Positions 40,000 to 53,600 of a stretch of 64,000 nucleotides of DNA are shown piece after piece. The stretch's first letter is position 1, and each line of letters begins with the position of its first letter. The notes beneath the pieces were generated by a model, which did not search any database, was not told the DNA's origin, and worked only from the letters and a program-made list of their open reading frames with translations. A program made the translations under genes and the position numbers. The DNA comes from Tubiluchus corallicola. Lineage: Eukaryota > Priapulida > Priapulimorpha > Priapulimorphida > Tubiluchidae. The stretch covers positions 434,001 to 498,000 of the forward strand of contig JAQGDQ010000005.1 in assembly GCA_030141605.1 (NCBI GenBank), given 5' to 3'.

Positions 40000-42900
40000 C
40001 CGCTAAATCACGTTATATAAAGGAGGGCACTTTAAAACTTGAGGTTACAGCACACTTGGCACTTCTATAATTCTGGACAAGACGTAAAAAACATGACATT
40101 ACTATCAGTCTGGAGTGAACAATGGGGTAGTGTATACACTACTCAGGTGATTATGCAACGATATCTGGTCATTGGTCAATGTTTGATCATGTGTACAGTA
40201 CTGATAGATGGTCTGCACTGTGCACTGCACATTATTCAGTTTTTAATTCAATTAAATTTATTGCTCAAATACTGTACATAATTATGATGTACATTGGCAA
40301 AATACAATGCAGTCCATACATGGCAAATAGTGCATACATATAATGTTAATTCATAAAAGCTTTGTGCAAAAGATTATTTTCAGTGTTAGTAATAATAATA
40401 ATAATTAACATTTTTGGTATAATTTGTATTAGCATAGATAAGTTAGTTGACTAATTAAATAGAAGTACAGTGATACAAAATGACAGTTAAATGTTGTATT
40501 TTTCAGCAATGAAAGAAAAGGAAAAAATGACTTGAGTAGTATTTGTTTCAGCTATTTGAATAAAAGTTCGTAAAGAATAAAATAATAATAAATGAGTTGT
40601 AAGAGAATTATGATCAAAGTTTGCTGCCGTAATGCTGATTTCTTCCTCCGTGAAGATCGGTGAATCGGAATTTTATTGATAATTGCCATTAGTTGGCATC
40701 GAGGTGTCCGGAGACCTCAAATACTATTTGTCGACAATATTAGCCTGGTAACATATAGTGCTTTCTGCGTGGTTATTTTTTCATTTTCGTAAGTATAGAA
40801 CATGATTATTGTTTGGTTCGTTACTTTTGAAAAGTAATTTGGTATGATTACGTGACTTACATTCGGAAATGTTGTAATCAAATTACGTCATTACTGATAC
40901 TTATAGTATAGGTAATCCCTTACTGATTACTTTTGTGTGCTATTTTGAGTGGTGATTCAGCAGTGTTTAGTGAAATCAGCGGAATGCTTCTGTAATATCC
41001 CTAAATCTGTCCTGAAGCAAAGAATAAATGAAATTGTGTTTGCAAACCTACAAATTCAGATTGTGAACAGAATAAATGATACAGTTAGGTGGCCAGACAG
41101 GAAAATGGAATCAAACTAAATCATGCATACTGCCATTACTGGGAATTTTACAAGAAGGTTAAAAAAATGAAAGAGTATATGTTATCAGTAAGAAATGCTG
41201 ACATTGCCCGCTTAAGTTACAATTACAACAGGGCACGTCTGCATGTGCGTACTTTGTGATACACATTGTTTTACGCACCATTTGTGAATAATACCTATTT
41301 GCCCGTTGTTTAAAACTTGTTCTCGTTACATGCAGGGAAGTACAATCACGGGGCCGGAAAATACGCTCGTAATAAGCAAGAGTCTCATAATATCGGGCCT
41401 CACTGTTAGCAGGGTTTATATACATTATTTAAGCCTAAGATTTGATAGGCCTTTGAAATTTGCTCGAAATATACCAGAGGCTTGTTTTAAATCAGTTTTA
41501 TAAGTAAATGAACTATTGCAGTTAATATTGTGATCAAAGACACTGTAAAGAAGTCCCAACAAAGTAAATTATCTATACAGTGTGATTTACAAGTAAAGCA
41601 AATTTGTGTAACTGATCTCGCAAACAGATACTTTTTATTGATTTCTGTAAGCTCGCCAGTTTTTGTGAAGAGGGTCAATCGTATTCACAGTATCCACCAT
41701 GCAACTATAGTATCCCAATCCCAGGTATAGTGAAACAAACTAATGAAACTTATAATGGCGAACAAAACAATGTTTCACTCTTATTCATTGCAAACAAACA
41801 CAATGGCATTCATGCCGTTCAGCCATATATCTTCCTGGGCTTGGCTTTACTGTCCTACATTGTCTTACAGTATGTGCACATGACCAAGCATATACATAAC
41901 ATTGAGTGTATACAACAATCAGCTACAGGTATGGAAGTTTTTATCACGTAGTCGGATGTCATATAAGGTCATTATTGGAGCAAAGTAATAAACTTGCGTG
42001 TGCATGCAGATGTTGTGTGGCAGAAATAAACAAAAGGCTACACGTTCAAAACAGCCCAAATTTCAAATGTTATTCTTGGATAGATAACTAACGCAGTAGC
42101 ATTGCTGCAAAAGTAACAAGTAATCCAATTAGTTGCACTTCATTACTCGCTGTTATAAAGAGTAATTTGATTACAGTAACTTGTTACTATCCATCATTGA
42201 ATATGACTTAAATTTGTTTTACATTTTCATCGGAAGAAACTTGTAAACCGAGTTTCTTAAATACTGGTCTTATATTTACCTTCGAATAAACTAAGTAGGT
42301 TCATTTATCCCCATTTGTGAGTGTCATATACGTTAATACTGACCTTGGCTAGAAGCAATCCATTTCAGTTAAATTAAAGGCTGGACCAATGTTTATAACA
42401 ACCTTGGTCCTGCATTGCTTGCATATTTCTTCATAGCAAGTTTTGCCAATGTTAAAATCAACATTGGCCCATTGAAGGTAGTCCTGGGCGAACTTTAGTG
42501 CAAAGCTTTGGTCCTGTGCTGTCTTAATTCAAGTATATGCTAGACCAGCGGCATACCCGATGTCGGCCTGTTGCAGGCTGTATATCGTGCCTAAAATTTG
42601 CAAGAGACAAAGTTTTTAAAATAAACCATTTTCACCTCAATTTTTATTTTCAGTCACTGCTCAAGTGTACTTTTATTTCAATCACCTGTCAAGTCAAAAT
42701 TCAAGCATTCTTGGCAACATTTCTAGTGTGTTTTTCATATGGGAAAATTGTTACAAATTCATCTTTTGTCATAGGGCTTGACCCTTGGTGTCATTGGTGC
42801 TTGACTCATGGAGATTTAAAGTGAAAAACTTTTTTGGCAGAAACTTGGCGAGTTTCATTTCAATACTTATGAAACACATAAAAATAACTTATTTGCCATT

Positions 42901-43980
42901 TCAGAAAGCACTTTTGTTATAAACATTGAACATGTGTTAGTCTTAAGCTAGGTGGCAAATCATTATTAACTCCACATAAAAAAAGTTTCGTAATTTGTAT
43001 TTGCTTGCTGAACTCCTAAAGGTTACAAAATGCATGTACTTCGTGCATGCTTACAATATTTTGCTGTCATAATTTTGCCATGACTTATTACCACAAGCAG
43101 AAAGGCATGAGTTCACACTTATTTTGAGTTGCAGTGCTAGATCACAGCTTTGCAGAGATTGGGGTATTTTAGGAAAAGAAGAGGCAATACAGTTGCAAAT
43201 TATGATAAAAATGTGTGGAGCTTGGCAACCATACTTAATATTCAAAGGTGGTTAGACATAGGTGTTGTTAATACCTGTTGCCCTCTTGTAGGTCTTAAGA
43301 TGACTTTTTCTTAAGTTTTGCACTCTATCTTCTAAGGTTTTAAACAGAAAATGCATGGCTGAAGCTGATGTAGATGAACAAAGATGCCAGATTTTAGTGT
43401 GGCACCACATTAAATTATTTCAAGTATTATTGTACAGCCACTGGGAGCCACATCTAAATGGCAAGGATTAAATGAATACCAGTAGGGCAACACTGGTATG
43501 CAGTGATTAAGTCCACTAAGTCAGATGATAAAATTGTTTGCATATTCATATGGAATTCAGTTCTTTTAATAATGCTGGTCTGGGTTTGTATACTATAATC
43601 CCATCCAATTACTTATAAAAAAAATACACAATTGTACGAAAATTTGGCATTTTGTATGAAGCAAAAACCCAATGCAGTTTACTGAACTTAGTATCTTTAA
43701 ATTATATTCAAGTCAAGTATTAATTTCGTTTATCAGTTTATTTAATTTCACATTCTATTAGTTTTAATCGGCTGTATGTCATTGTGCATGTTGTTGTATA
43801 TAAGGTAGTTTCTAAATATCTTATTTATTAACACTGCTGCTAAATATAAACAAGAACAATATCACGTGGTTATACCAACAAAAATTCATTTTGCTCATGA
43901 GTTCCTGTTAATATGGACTAGCTATGAATAGCTAATATATATGAACCAGAACATGCTTGCGCTTATAACGAGAAATGTCT
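40000..43980. other. Intergenic region before the UQCC4-like gene
   Basis: No gene recognised. Around 40820-40930 and 42100-42200 there are GTAATC/GATTAC-rich stretches in roughly inverse orientation (for example TAATCAAATTACTCTTT in reverse near 42150). These resemble the GTTAC...TAATC termini of a hAT family, but I could not define both ends or a target duplication. Open frames at 41159-42091 and 42537-42824 look non-coding. Confidence 0.35.
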
Positions 43981-44066
43981 GTGTTTTCCAGACTCGAAAG
44001 TGTGACTTGGAATAGAACGTTTGACTCTTGTTTTGGCAGTATCAGTTAATTTGCTGATATTCTATT

Positions 44067-44618
44067 ATGGCTGTGCTGCTACTACAGTGTCAACGGTTAA
44101 GTCTGAACCATTTAAACTACAGATTTTCACAACGTCGGGCTATAGCTTCTATGCTGAAAAACTCTAATTTGTACTATGGAACTGAAACTACTGTTGGTTC
44201 TAGCCCATTGTATGGATTTGCTGTGAAAAGTTATTGTTCACAGAAAAGTGAGCCAGTGAAATACTCAACTAGCCGTGCCAGCACTTGGCATGTACGCCAA
44301 ACATTCAACCCTCAAGGAAGCATATCTCAACGGAGTAAAAGTTATGAACTGTTTCGTTTATTAGTTATCCTCGGAAGTATTTCAGTGTTTCTTTTATATT
44401 TTCTTGTTCTTCGAGAAGAAAGTGACATTGATCGTAAATTTGAGAAACCCTTGACTGACCACATCAAAGGATTAGAAGAACAGCAATTAAAAGTAGCCTT
44501 AGAGTACAACAAACAACATGGTCTAAATACTGAAGCCATTGAGAACAGGTTGGCTGAAATAAAGTGTGAGAATGAAATTAAGGAAAAGTTGAAAAAACAG
44601 AAAGAACATTTTCAATAA
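44067..44618 (+). CDS. Mitochondrial single-pass coiled-coil protein, UQCC4/CCSMST1-like
   Basis: A 183-residue single-exon frame with an in-frame TGA 12 nt upstream of the ATG. The basic, Arg/Ser/Leu-rich N-terminus (about residues 1-65) has no acidic residues in the first 38, as in a mitochondrial presequence. Next comes YSTSRASTWHVRQTF (about 66-80). A hydrophobic segment at about 95-115 follows, then LREESDIDRKF immediately after the membrane. A charged helical tail contains GLEEQQLKVALEYNKQHG and TEAIENRLAEI. This layout fits the UQCC4 (CCSMST1) family, a small inner-membrane assembly factor of respiratory complex III. I assign it from the STSxAxxW plus LREExDID pattern recalled for invertebrate members, not from an alignment. 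It could be another small mitochondrial membrane protein. An ATTAAA at 44748-44753 is a possible poly(A) signal. Confidence 0.6.
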   Translation: MAVLLLQCQRLSLNHLNYRFSQRRAIASMLKNSNLYYGTETTVGSSPLYGFAVKSYCSQKSEPVKYSTSRASTWHVRQTFNPQGSISQRSKSYELFRLLVILGSISVFLLYFLVLREESDIDRKFEKPLTDHIKGLEEQQLKVALEYNKQHGLNTEAIENRLAEIKCENEIKEKLKKQKEHFQ

Positions 44619-46435
44619 CAGCATTACATTAAAGGATCACAGAAATCAGTAAGTTTTAAAATGTATGTTTTAAAAGTGAATACAGTCTCGCCATTCAGAA
44701 CTTGTTGAACTAGTTGAAAGCTGATCTTGTATTTTCGTTTTTCTTCTATTAAATGGTATTAATTAACTGCTGCAGCTTTTGATTTTGCACAACTTTTTTT
44801 ACTTTTCAAAGAACTTAATGAAATTTTAGGTTACTTACAAAAACTAAACTTCAAATATTAAAAACGCAAATTAAACACGTCCGCCTTTTACTGCATTGTA
44901 GCAATTGAAAATTTACTTTAACTTGTTTTTTGTTGAATATTATGCAGTTAATTACTTGATGAAAATACAAAAAAAAAACACGAATAATAATTGATAAAAG
45001 ATTGTTGATTGTGTTTTTGTAAATTAATTGACAGTGAAGGATGAGGTGCTGGTGTAATGTTTCCTATTTAGCTCTATGTTTATATAATAGTTTGTTGTGA
45101 AAGATGTGATGTAGCATAAATATCCTGTTTATCACCAAAGCATGAGTCGTCATGAAAAACGAAATTGTGCTAGAGTACGTAACTTCTGAGTACATAATTT
45201 TATACTGACATTTTTTCAATGTGTTGCTTCAGACAGTTTTAATGAACTGAGCCTGATACTTAGTTGATCAGCTGATCTATGATTTTCATAGATGAAAGTG
45301 ATTTTTATAGGAAACACCAAAAAATATAGAAAGCATTGGAATTAATGTATTTTCGTACTTGAAAGTTGTCATTCCCTTGCTGTGCTAGAATTTGGTTTGT
45401 GGGCTTTAGACAATTATTAAACAGTTGATTAAAAGTATTTAAAAAAAGCCCAAATTTAAAATAAATATATATTGTCATTTATAAAACTAATGAAATGTAT
45501 AACTGTATAAGTACTTTGTCACGATTGCATTTACAAAGATTCACAAATAATTGCTGTCATGTCTTTTGGCAGCAGTTGCTAATCTCTGTCTTGAAGTAAT
45601 CCTTTAAAGTTTAAACAATAATTAGTAATGGTGAAAACAATCACATTTCACCTTGCTTGCTCAGTGGTAACTTGGCACAGAATATATGCACTATCCAGTC
45701 ACGTGTTTTTTGTGATTGTGACAATAGTGACAGTAACCTTATTAAGCCTGTTGAAATGTGAATAAATTGAATCAAATAGACATCTTAAAATGGGTGGCGT
45801 GACACAATGTAACAGTCTACTTTCATAATGCCCTAGGCTTTCCTGTGATGCAGACTTATCTTTGTTAATTTTCAGAAAAGTAAATTTTATTCTTTCTTAT
45901 GTAATGTTATGCCTTACCGAAAGTTATGGAAGGCAGACAAGGGTTTTGTCTTTTCATTAACTGCTTTCTTTTCCTACTTCCTAGGACTATTGTTAAGTTA
46001 GTAATTTATTGAACACTAATCGAGGGCATTTAGAATGGACAAAGGCATTTGAAAAAACAATGGAAACAATCAAAATAGATTGAATACACATCAAAATATA
46101 AGTCAGCTCCTGTTGCCTTTGCCGTTGGAAAAACTACTGCTTTTGCCACAAGAAAATCTTGGATAGATTATAATGGGTGGACACAAAAAAGTAAGCTGTA
46201 AGAATCATTCAAAATTTATTTCTCTTTGCATTAGAAAAAATTTTAACCATTAAAATAGGTGCATGTACAATGAATAGTACCAAGTTTTAAATAAAAAATG
46301 CAAAATTTGGATACTTCAATTTTGTTTAATTAAAAAAATCAAATTTGCTGAGATTTAAAAAAACAAAGAAATATAATTTATCTAAAATACCTAAATTCTT
46401 GCGACAAAAAAGTGTAAAAAATGAAAGCTCTGTGA

Positions 46436-46570
46436 GGAGATGCCGAATAATGAAAAAGTGGAACGACACCCCTGCCTCTGAACCCTTGACTAGAGATCAG
46501 AGATTGCCACACTGCCACCCTTCTCACTCCCGGGCTACCTACCTCGTGAGTTTCGTCACCCCAGCTTGTA
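46436..46570 (-). mobile_element. Probable tRNA-derived SINE fragment
   Basis: On the minus strand there is an A-box-like GGTGGCAGTGTGG, followed about 30 nt later by a B-box-like AGGGTTCAGAGGC. These are embedded in a GC-richer 130-bp stretch with CTCTGATCTCTAGTCAAGG between them. The spacing and boxes resemble the tRNA head of a SINE, but it does not fold as a complete tRNA by eye. Tail and target duplication not identified. Confidence 0.4.
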
Positions 46571-46789
46571 ATGGTAATGCATTATTAATAAAATGTTAGC
46601 AGAAAATAAATAATGAAGAAAGAAATAACTATGAGAATATAACTAAGAAGATTTTGCTATAGGTTAAATAATAGCTTATGCAGAGGGGCTAACAGAAATT
46701 TTACTGACAATAATATTTTGTACATTACTAAGTTTTTGCTATATTCTTGAAACTGATGCAGTTACTCCTTTCTGTCTTTAATATTTATT

Positions 46790-47300
46790 TCACTTACTAA
46801 CTCGTAAACCCTGCAAGCTAGGGTCATGAAACTCATATCTGGGGTATATGGGGTCATGTCAATAACTCCATAAGCACGTGAGATAGAATCTTGAAATTTG
46901 CAGGATAGACACTTGAGATATGTGATCAGAGAGTGACATAGGAAGGGTGACCTCTGAGTCAAATGTCATAGTGACAAGAGCCAATGACTTTTTGTCACTC
47001 AGCTGCTCTTTTACAGTATTGGACTAGAAGTCTATATTTTTGCATATGTGAGTAGCCAACTAAGGGTAGATGTACACTAAGTATTTTTCAGAAAGTGGGC
47101 ATGACCAGATCACGTAACATGGGCAAAAGAGTTAAAAGAGGGTCAAGGACAGTAGATATATATATATCTGTTTTTCGCTAGGCTGTATATTCTTCTACAG
47201 TTTTTGAGTTAAAGCCACAATTTTTGGTATGTGACTATGGGCCAAGTTTCTTATGCATGGCTGAATATTGGCAATTTAAAGAGTGAAACGGAAAATGGAT
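46790..47300. repeat. Dispersed repeat, copy A
   Basis: Contains GTCATGAAACTC, GAAATTTGCAGGATAGACAC, TCACTCAGCTGCTCTT and AGTAGATGTACACTAAGTAT blocks. These recur, with substitutions, at 59480-59880 and in part in the 61410-62760 array. Non-coding dispersed family. Confidence 0.65.
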
Positions 47301-49320
47301 GGATCGGCACTACTGTTTACCTAATCTTTATGAATAATGGTTCTTAGAGCTTCAAATGAAAGATCTCGTTGAAAAAAATTGAATGGTATGAGTTATACCA
47401 AGATTGGTTGATCCTGGAGTCACTAGGTGTAAAATAGGTCGAGGTGACAAATGCCTTCCAGTATCGACTGAAACTAACTTGTAGTATATTAATTAAAAGG
47501 CCCCAGTGAGATGAATTAATTGGTGTAAGTTGGCAGGTGATTGGTTGGTCAGGTGCTGAGATGTTAAAAGTTGCGATTTTTTGTGGTGCAGTTAGGGGCT
47601 TATTAACCATAGGCTAACTAGGCTATAGCCTAGGGCGCCAAAGTTTGAGAGCATCACATTTTAGAAAAAATTCTTATTTTCCTCGGATCCTCGGAAAATG
47701 TGTATACTTTCATATTCATGTAACTTTATAACACGCCACAGGCAGTCACTGAGTGCAGCTTTTATATAAGTGCCACATAACGAATAGGTGCAAGGTAATA
47801 CACAACAAACGGTTGCGTAGCCTGCTTGAATATAAGCGCTATGCAAATACGTGTAATTAATAATAACCAGGTAGGAACTAGGTTAAGAGTGTTTCTAATA
47901 CACCACAAGTAACTGCTTAATCTGCTCATTACATGAACAACCATAAATTCACAAAAGAGATGGGCGGTACAGAATTGACGTTTAACATAATGTCAATCAT
48001 TTTCGTTGACTGCCCAATCAGCGTGCAAGTTTTGTCGCACCCACCCCTGCAGAGCTTAACTAACACAGGTACGTTCGGGACATTTAGCTACAACTGTTAC
48101 TGTTATGAAAAATGCTCAACTTTTCATCAGTTAGCAGAAGAATTATTGGTCTGGCTCTAGATTTTTTATTGTCAATTGAAATTGCAAGTGAATTAGTGGA
48201 AATATATAGTCTAGTTTCGTTATAGGAAAAAATGCACAACGCTTACATCTATGAGTTGCTGATTAAATCATTTCGCGATCAAGAAAATACGCAGTGTAGT
48301 TTAGTTTATCGCTTTGCAAGTTAGACAAAAACAACTATTTCATTAACTTTAAATAGGGACAAAACACAATGTTTTCTTTTCTGGCCAGTTTTTATAAACC
48401 TGAATGAGCTTTTCACAGTCAAAATTAATTCAAATGTTTTCAAAACCTATATTATACATCAATGTAATATTAGTTAATTTTACGCTATTTTTCTGGTTAT
48501 AATCATGGTTAAAAGATGCCATTGGGACTTATGTAACTCGGGTATTCACTATAAAGGTCGTCTACGGAATGGAACAATCAAATTTATTCCATTTCCGTAG
48601 CCTAAGAAACGGAAAAATACGAAAACTAAATGAAATTAAATCTTGCACACGAGCACATAATCAGTTAATATAGCAAAATACATCGCAGGCATGATGTTCG
48701 TATGTTTAAAGGCAAGAGAGACAATATTTTCCTTGCTCATCTATTGTAAGGCAAGGCAAAATGCTTAGTTTCTTTATTATACTTATGTTTCTTATTTTGC
48801 AGTGCTTTGAAATTTCGTCTCTACATTCTGTTTAAATTAAAGTCTTTTTTTTGGCTACTTGAAGTGTTAATTTCGTGTAAAAATAGCTGCTGGGCTACAA
48901 ATTTGTGTTTATGAAAAAGTCTAATCAGTTTATCTACTGATCAGACATTAGTTGTGACTGTCGTGTTGTTTAGTTTAGTTTAGTTTAGCTTAAACAGTTA
49001 TTGTCTTGCGTCAGCTGTTGTTCCGAATGCTGCTGAGCGTGTTACGTTACGGAGCGATAGACCAATCTGTTTGACGTCAGTTATCACTTATCAGCCTAGG
49101 GCGTAAAGTCTAGATACGCCCCGAGTGCAGTCCAAGATCACGTATTGTCAAGCAATGCGAATTCAATAAAATCAAAATTATAACTTTCAAACAGGAGGCT
49201 GACGCATTCTCAAGTTTAATTCTGTAACTATTGTTTGCAGAGTCTTCACTTTCTGACCACGTCAGAAACATTGTCAGGTAGTTAGTTGAATAACAGTAAA
49301 TTATGTGCAAGCTGGCTACA
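47300..49320. other. Repeat-like intergenic sequence
   Basis: No gene recognised. A stretch near 47588-47640 (GGCTAACTAGGCTATAGCC palindrome, then TAGGGCGCC) and a related CCTAGGGCG near 49095 in inverse context might be ends of a degenerate element. No target duplication was found. A short TTTAG repeat lies at about 48970-48988. Confidence 0.3.
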
Positions 49321-49330
49321 ATGCTTGAAT

Positions 49331-50030
49331 TTTTTTTATTTATTTAACATTTTACTTAATACAAAACATACTTTACAAATTACAAAAACCAAGACATTTA
49401 CAATAACGTAAACAAATATTAGCATTAACTGACTGTCAATGAATGAATGAATGCAATTAGTTGCAATCAGTAAATATGCATTGACTACGCTCTAGCAATT
49501 TTGGATGTTCAGTAAATCACTAGAATATATGTTTCAAAGGTTACCAACTAGCTTCAACTTTTTCTAGCATCCTAAGGTTGTCACCTGCATATTTCTCCAC
49601 CTTATACATATATTTAATACAGCTCACTGCATTATTAAAATTTAGTGTTGTCACCTGCATATTTCTCCACCTTATACATATATTTAATACAGCTCACTGC
49701 ATTATTAAAATTTAGTGTTTGTAATTTTCTTCGAGTACACCAAATACAATATTTTACTATTAAAACGGTCTTATTTAAACATGGAAATTTTTTATACGGA
49801 AACTATCCAAAAATTACAATAGATTTATCAATTTCCAGTGCATTACTTGTACTTTGCACCCACCATTGTTTGAAATGTTCCCTTATGAGTTTTACTTTAT
49901 TACAAGCCCACTGTATATGTAATATGGTTTCTGTTTCCGAATTGCAAAAATTACAAGTGTCAGAATCAACTTTATTGATTTTGAATAGAAATTTTTTGTG
50001 GTAGTATTCTGTGCAGAACACTAAACTGAT
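49331..50030 (-). mobile_element. Non-LTR retrotransposon 3' fragment (zf-RVT-type C-terminus)
   Basis: A 72-residue minus-strand frame carries CNFCNSETETILHIQWACNK, the CxxC...H...C zinc-binding motif after the reverse transcriptase of L1-like LINEs. After an in-frame TAG near 49800 the same frame continues with VLIVKYCIWCTRRK, typical of the family tail, so the stop is a mutation. A 70-bp tandem duplication shifts the frame further on. A T-run at about 49329-49340 is consistent with the 3' tail in minus orientation. Confidence 0.7.
49577..49716. repeat. 70-bp tandem duplication inside the LINE fragment
   Basis: Two identical-looking 70-bp units (49577-49646, 49647-49716) containing TCACCTGCATATTTCTCCAC. 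The length is not a multiple of three, so it breaks the LINE frame. Confidence 0.88.
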
Positions 50031-50660
50031 AACTGCACATTTTAGTGAAATTGTTTTTCGTGTACTTAATGCACTTTTAACAGCCTAATGAAAAATTCTG
50101 TATGAACAGCGTGTTTGCTGATCATCTGAAGGCTACGCGCACTGCACGGACTCGGGTAATTTCCCAGTATTATTATGTTACTAAGAAACGTAATATTATG
50201 TTACTATTATTATCTGTTACTAAGAAACGAAACCAAAACTACTTTTTACCTGTGTGAACGTGTCGCTCAGCATTCCATTTCCACTGCGTGGTAACAAGTG
50301 TTTTGGCTTGATGTGGTGACTTGTAAAAATTGCAAGTCTGCGACGTATAAAATCTAGAGAAAAAACTCAAGATATACTTCCTAAGCCTTAAAGGTATGTT
50401 TTCGACTTCTTGTCAAAAATCATAAATTTGATGTTTTTCAGGTTGATTTCATTTTGCAGCGGTGTTGTAACTTAGAAGCCAACATAATGTGCTCACAGTG
50501 ATATGACTCATTGACTGCTTGTACTTTACCATGCTTTGAGCATTCAGCTGTGTACCATGTAGCGAAAAGTTATTGTTTTGCCTATGAACAAGAGACGCGT
50601 TACAGAAAGTGAAACTTTTTGAGCAGCTAAATTTAACTCTTATACGTTTCTGAGAAAATT

Positions 50661-53600
50661 ATGCAGACCGGAAACTTTGGTGACAATGTTATGTCGCCTC
50701 TCTACATTTTGGGCTCACATTTTGCTCAAATACTGCAGCATTATCCAAATGGTTTGACGCCAGACTTGCTACGTGCAGAGTACAGAATAGTATTTAAGAG
50801 AGACGTAGATCCAACACAATATGATTTTGATGATTTGCATGAACTATTGGAGTGCTATTCGTGGATGTTGGATCTAGTTCATGGAAAGCAATCGGATGAA
50901 TCCCATTCACCTGCTACTGTTAAATTGAAAACCGACGTTGCGTTAGAGTTGTATGGAGAAAACCTTGATGCTTTTGGTGCTGTATCCAATCCCGAACATC
51001 CTGTCAAAGGTGATTTTTGCATTAAATGAATGGATTTTTCTTATAATAAAGTGGAACAAGAGATATATGGCTTTACCTTCTACTTCTTATTTTTTGTGCA
51101 AGACAAGAATCTTTAATTTTCTAATTTTATAATATGCAAACTTTTCTGCAGACAGCTGCAAAAAATCATTATGACCCATGATTTTAAATACGGTGTATCA
51201 TAATCGAAATGTTGTTTTTTAGCCTGCCTAAGGTAATTGAAAACGCATCGCACCTGTTGCTTGCATCTGCTTGCCAAAAAAATTTTAAAACGAAGTTTTA
51301 GATGCAACTTAATTGTTCGTGAGCAAAACTTTACTTACCTGCAGGGCCGGCTTTAGGTAGTTTGACACCCTAGTCCGGAGTATTTTTAGCGCCCCCTCAA
51401 GTGTCAACCCCTTCTCCATAGTCAACATAACGCGATCCCCCAAAATTGAATTGTTCTTGCATAATGCTGTAATAAAGTATTACACTTACACATGTAGTAT
51501 AATGCACTAATTAAGTGCAGTTAATTATCTATCTAGAGGTTGTGTTGATTGAATTTGAAATTTAACTTATGACTTCGCACGTCCAGGTCGTCAGGAGCAA
51601 TCAAAATTTCTGCAATTTCTACTAAATTTGAGTAGATTTTCCCTCAGTCTTTCCATTATGTATTTATTTATTTATTTATTTTGATATTCTCTCTCTTTTT
51701 TACCTATACGTCCATCTCATTATTTTCGTCATCTTCACAACATCCTAACTCTGCTCTGGTTGCAAATATTTCATTAAAGATTCTTTTGTTGTTCAGTGTC
51801 ACCACACGCCAGCTTTTTGCCTTTCGTTTCCTGTAAGAACTTTTTTATTAACAAAAAGATCATTACTCACTTCTTAGCTCTACTGTTCTAGCAGTGTCTG
51901 AGCGAAATGAGATAGCAGAAGTTCAAATTCTTTTTTTTGTGGGAAGGCACTTGTTAGCCTCGATGAATCATATATTTTTGACAGGAAAATAACAAAAGTA
52001 GTTTGTTTCCTTTAATTAAAGTCTTGTGCACTTAAGCAATTACACACATTATGTATTACTTACACTATATCTAAAAATTAAAGAATTACTTTAAGAATTT
52101 GCTACCCCTAAAATTTTGCACCTTAGACAACAGCGTAGTTTGCCTAGTTGTACAGCTGGCCCTGTTTACTTATGTTACTCTGATATCCATGCACCTCATT
52201 CAAAACCTTTTGCCAAAAAGTCATATTTCCTGTAGTCTAGTCTATAGTTTGCTTATTTATTGCTTTCTAGCCTACTCTGTACATATAAATTGCTTTTTCA
52301 ATTGAGGAAGTTTAGTTTTGCATTGTACCATTTGTCTGGAGTCATTTTATGAAATTTCTGAATCACCCTTGCTCCCAGCCACTCTGGAAGTGGGATAAGA
52401 ACCAGTGGGATTAAGTTACTAGTACAGCAGAGTAATTTTCTTGTTTATGAACATAGTTCCCATAAGTTTATTTCTGGTTTCGATGTAATGTTATCATAAT
52501 ACAATATATATGAAATTTTATTAAAAGTCCATTATGTAAACATTTCAGATCTATGTCATAATGTACTTTGTTCAGATCTATAGTTGTGGTTGTTGGTTGT
52601 TGCCAGACTAATTACCCACAGCATTATGTTGATCAAAAGTCAGCTGAGTTTATTTTAAAGTGTTAACGTATAAATTTGCTGACATACGCACTACCTTATG
52701 CATGAACAAGTTTAATAAAAGAGAGTGTGTTTGGGTTGCTTAAATACGATGGCATAATAAACAGTGAATGTATTTAGTGCCATCTGTATGTCATATATAG
52801 ATATATATTCTTTATCACATAGTTGAGACTGTACGTGAAGCAACAAAGAGGAAGTTGGAAATGTCTAGTTCCGATGAAGATGAAAACATCTTGCTTCAGA
52901 AGAGGGAAAAGGTTGAAAAAGGTTTGTCAAGTTTAAGATACATAACAATTCTGTGGTTAGTTTGTTAATTTTTAACTGTACTTATCTCTGCATTTTGCCT
53001 TTTCTTCTTCCTGGTTAATGATATTAAAAAACTTGGCATTAGATTAACTGGCATTCAGAAAGATTGTACTATATGTCCTATGCTGTAATTATTCATCATA
53101 CTATTCATTATTAGTTCATTCATGAATTGGCTCTATGCTTTCTTCCTAAATTAAAAGCATATGTTTAGTCTTTAACCTGAGGTGTCCAGAAGCAGTGTCA
53201 TGATGTTTTTCATTATCATCTGAAGGATTTCCTTAACAGCAAACTGCAGTTAAAACATCACAGTTACACATGATGATCAATTGAGTTTTTCTAAAAAAAA
53301 GTCCAAACACGAGCAGAGAAAAAAGGAACACAGCAGTGCAAGCTACCACTGAAGTTCTTCTTCAGATAAACAAAAAGGAAAGACAGAAAGAGAAAAAAAA
53401 TCAAGGGAGTACTAGAACTAGTAATATTTGGAGTTTTTTTATTTATATTATTAATATGTAAAAAGGATATCACACTAAAAGGATGTGAGCACATAGAAAA
53501 AAACGCATGCACAGCAGATAAGAATGAAAGACAGAAGTATAAAACCATTTAGCCATGATCATAGAACAGGATGGGACACAACAGGGACCCTGGCTTATAT

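Noticed and set aside
47588-49130. Candidate 1.5-kb element with TAGGGCG-type ends
   Set aside because: The ends match poorly and no target duplication could be found, so it is mentioned only as repeat-like sequence.
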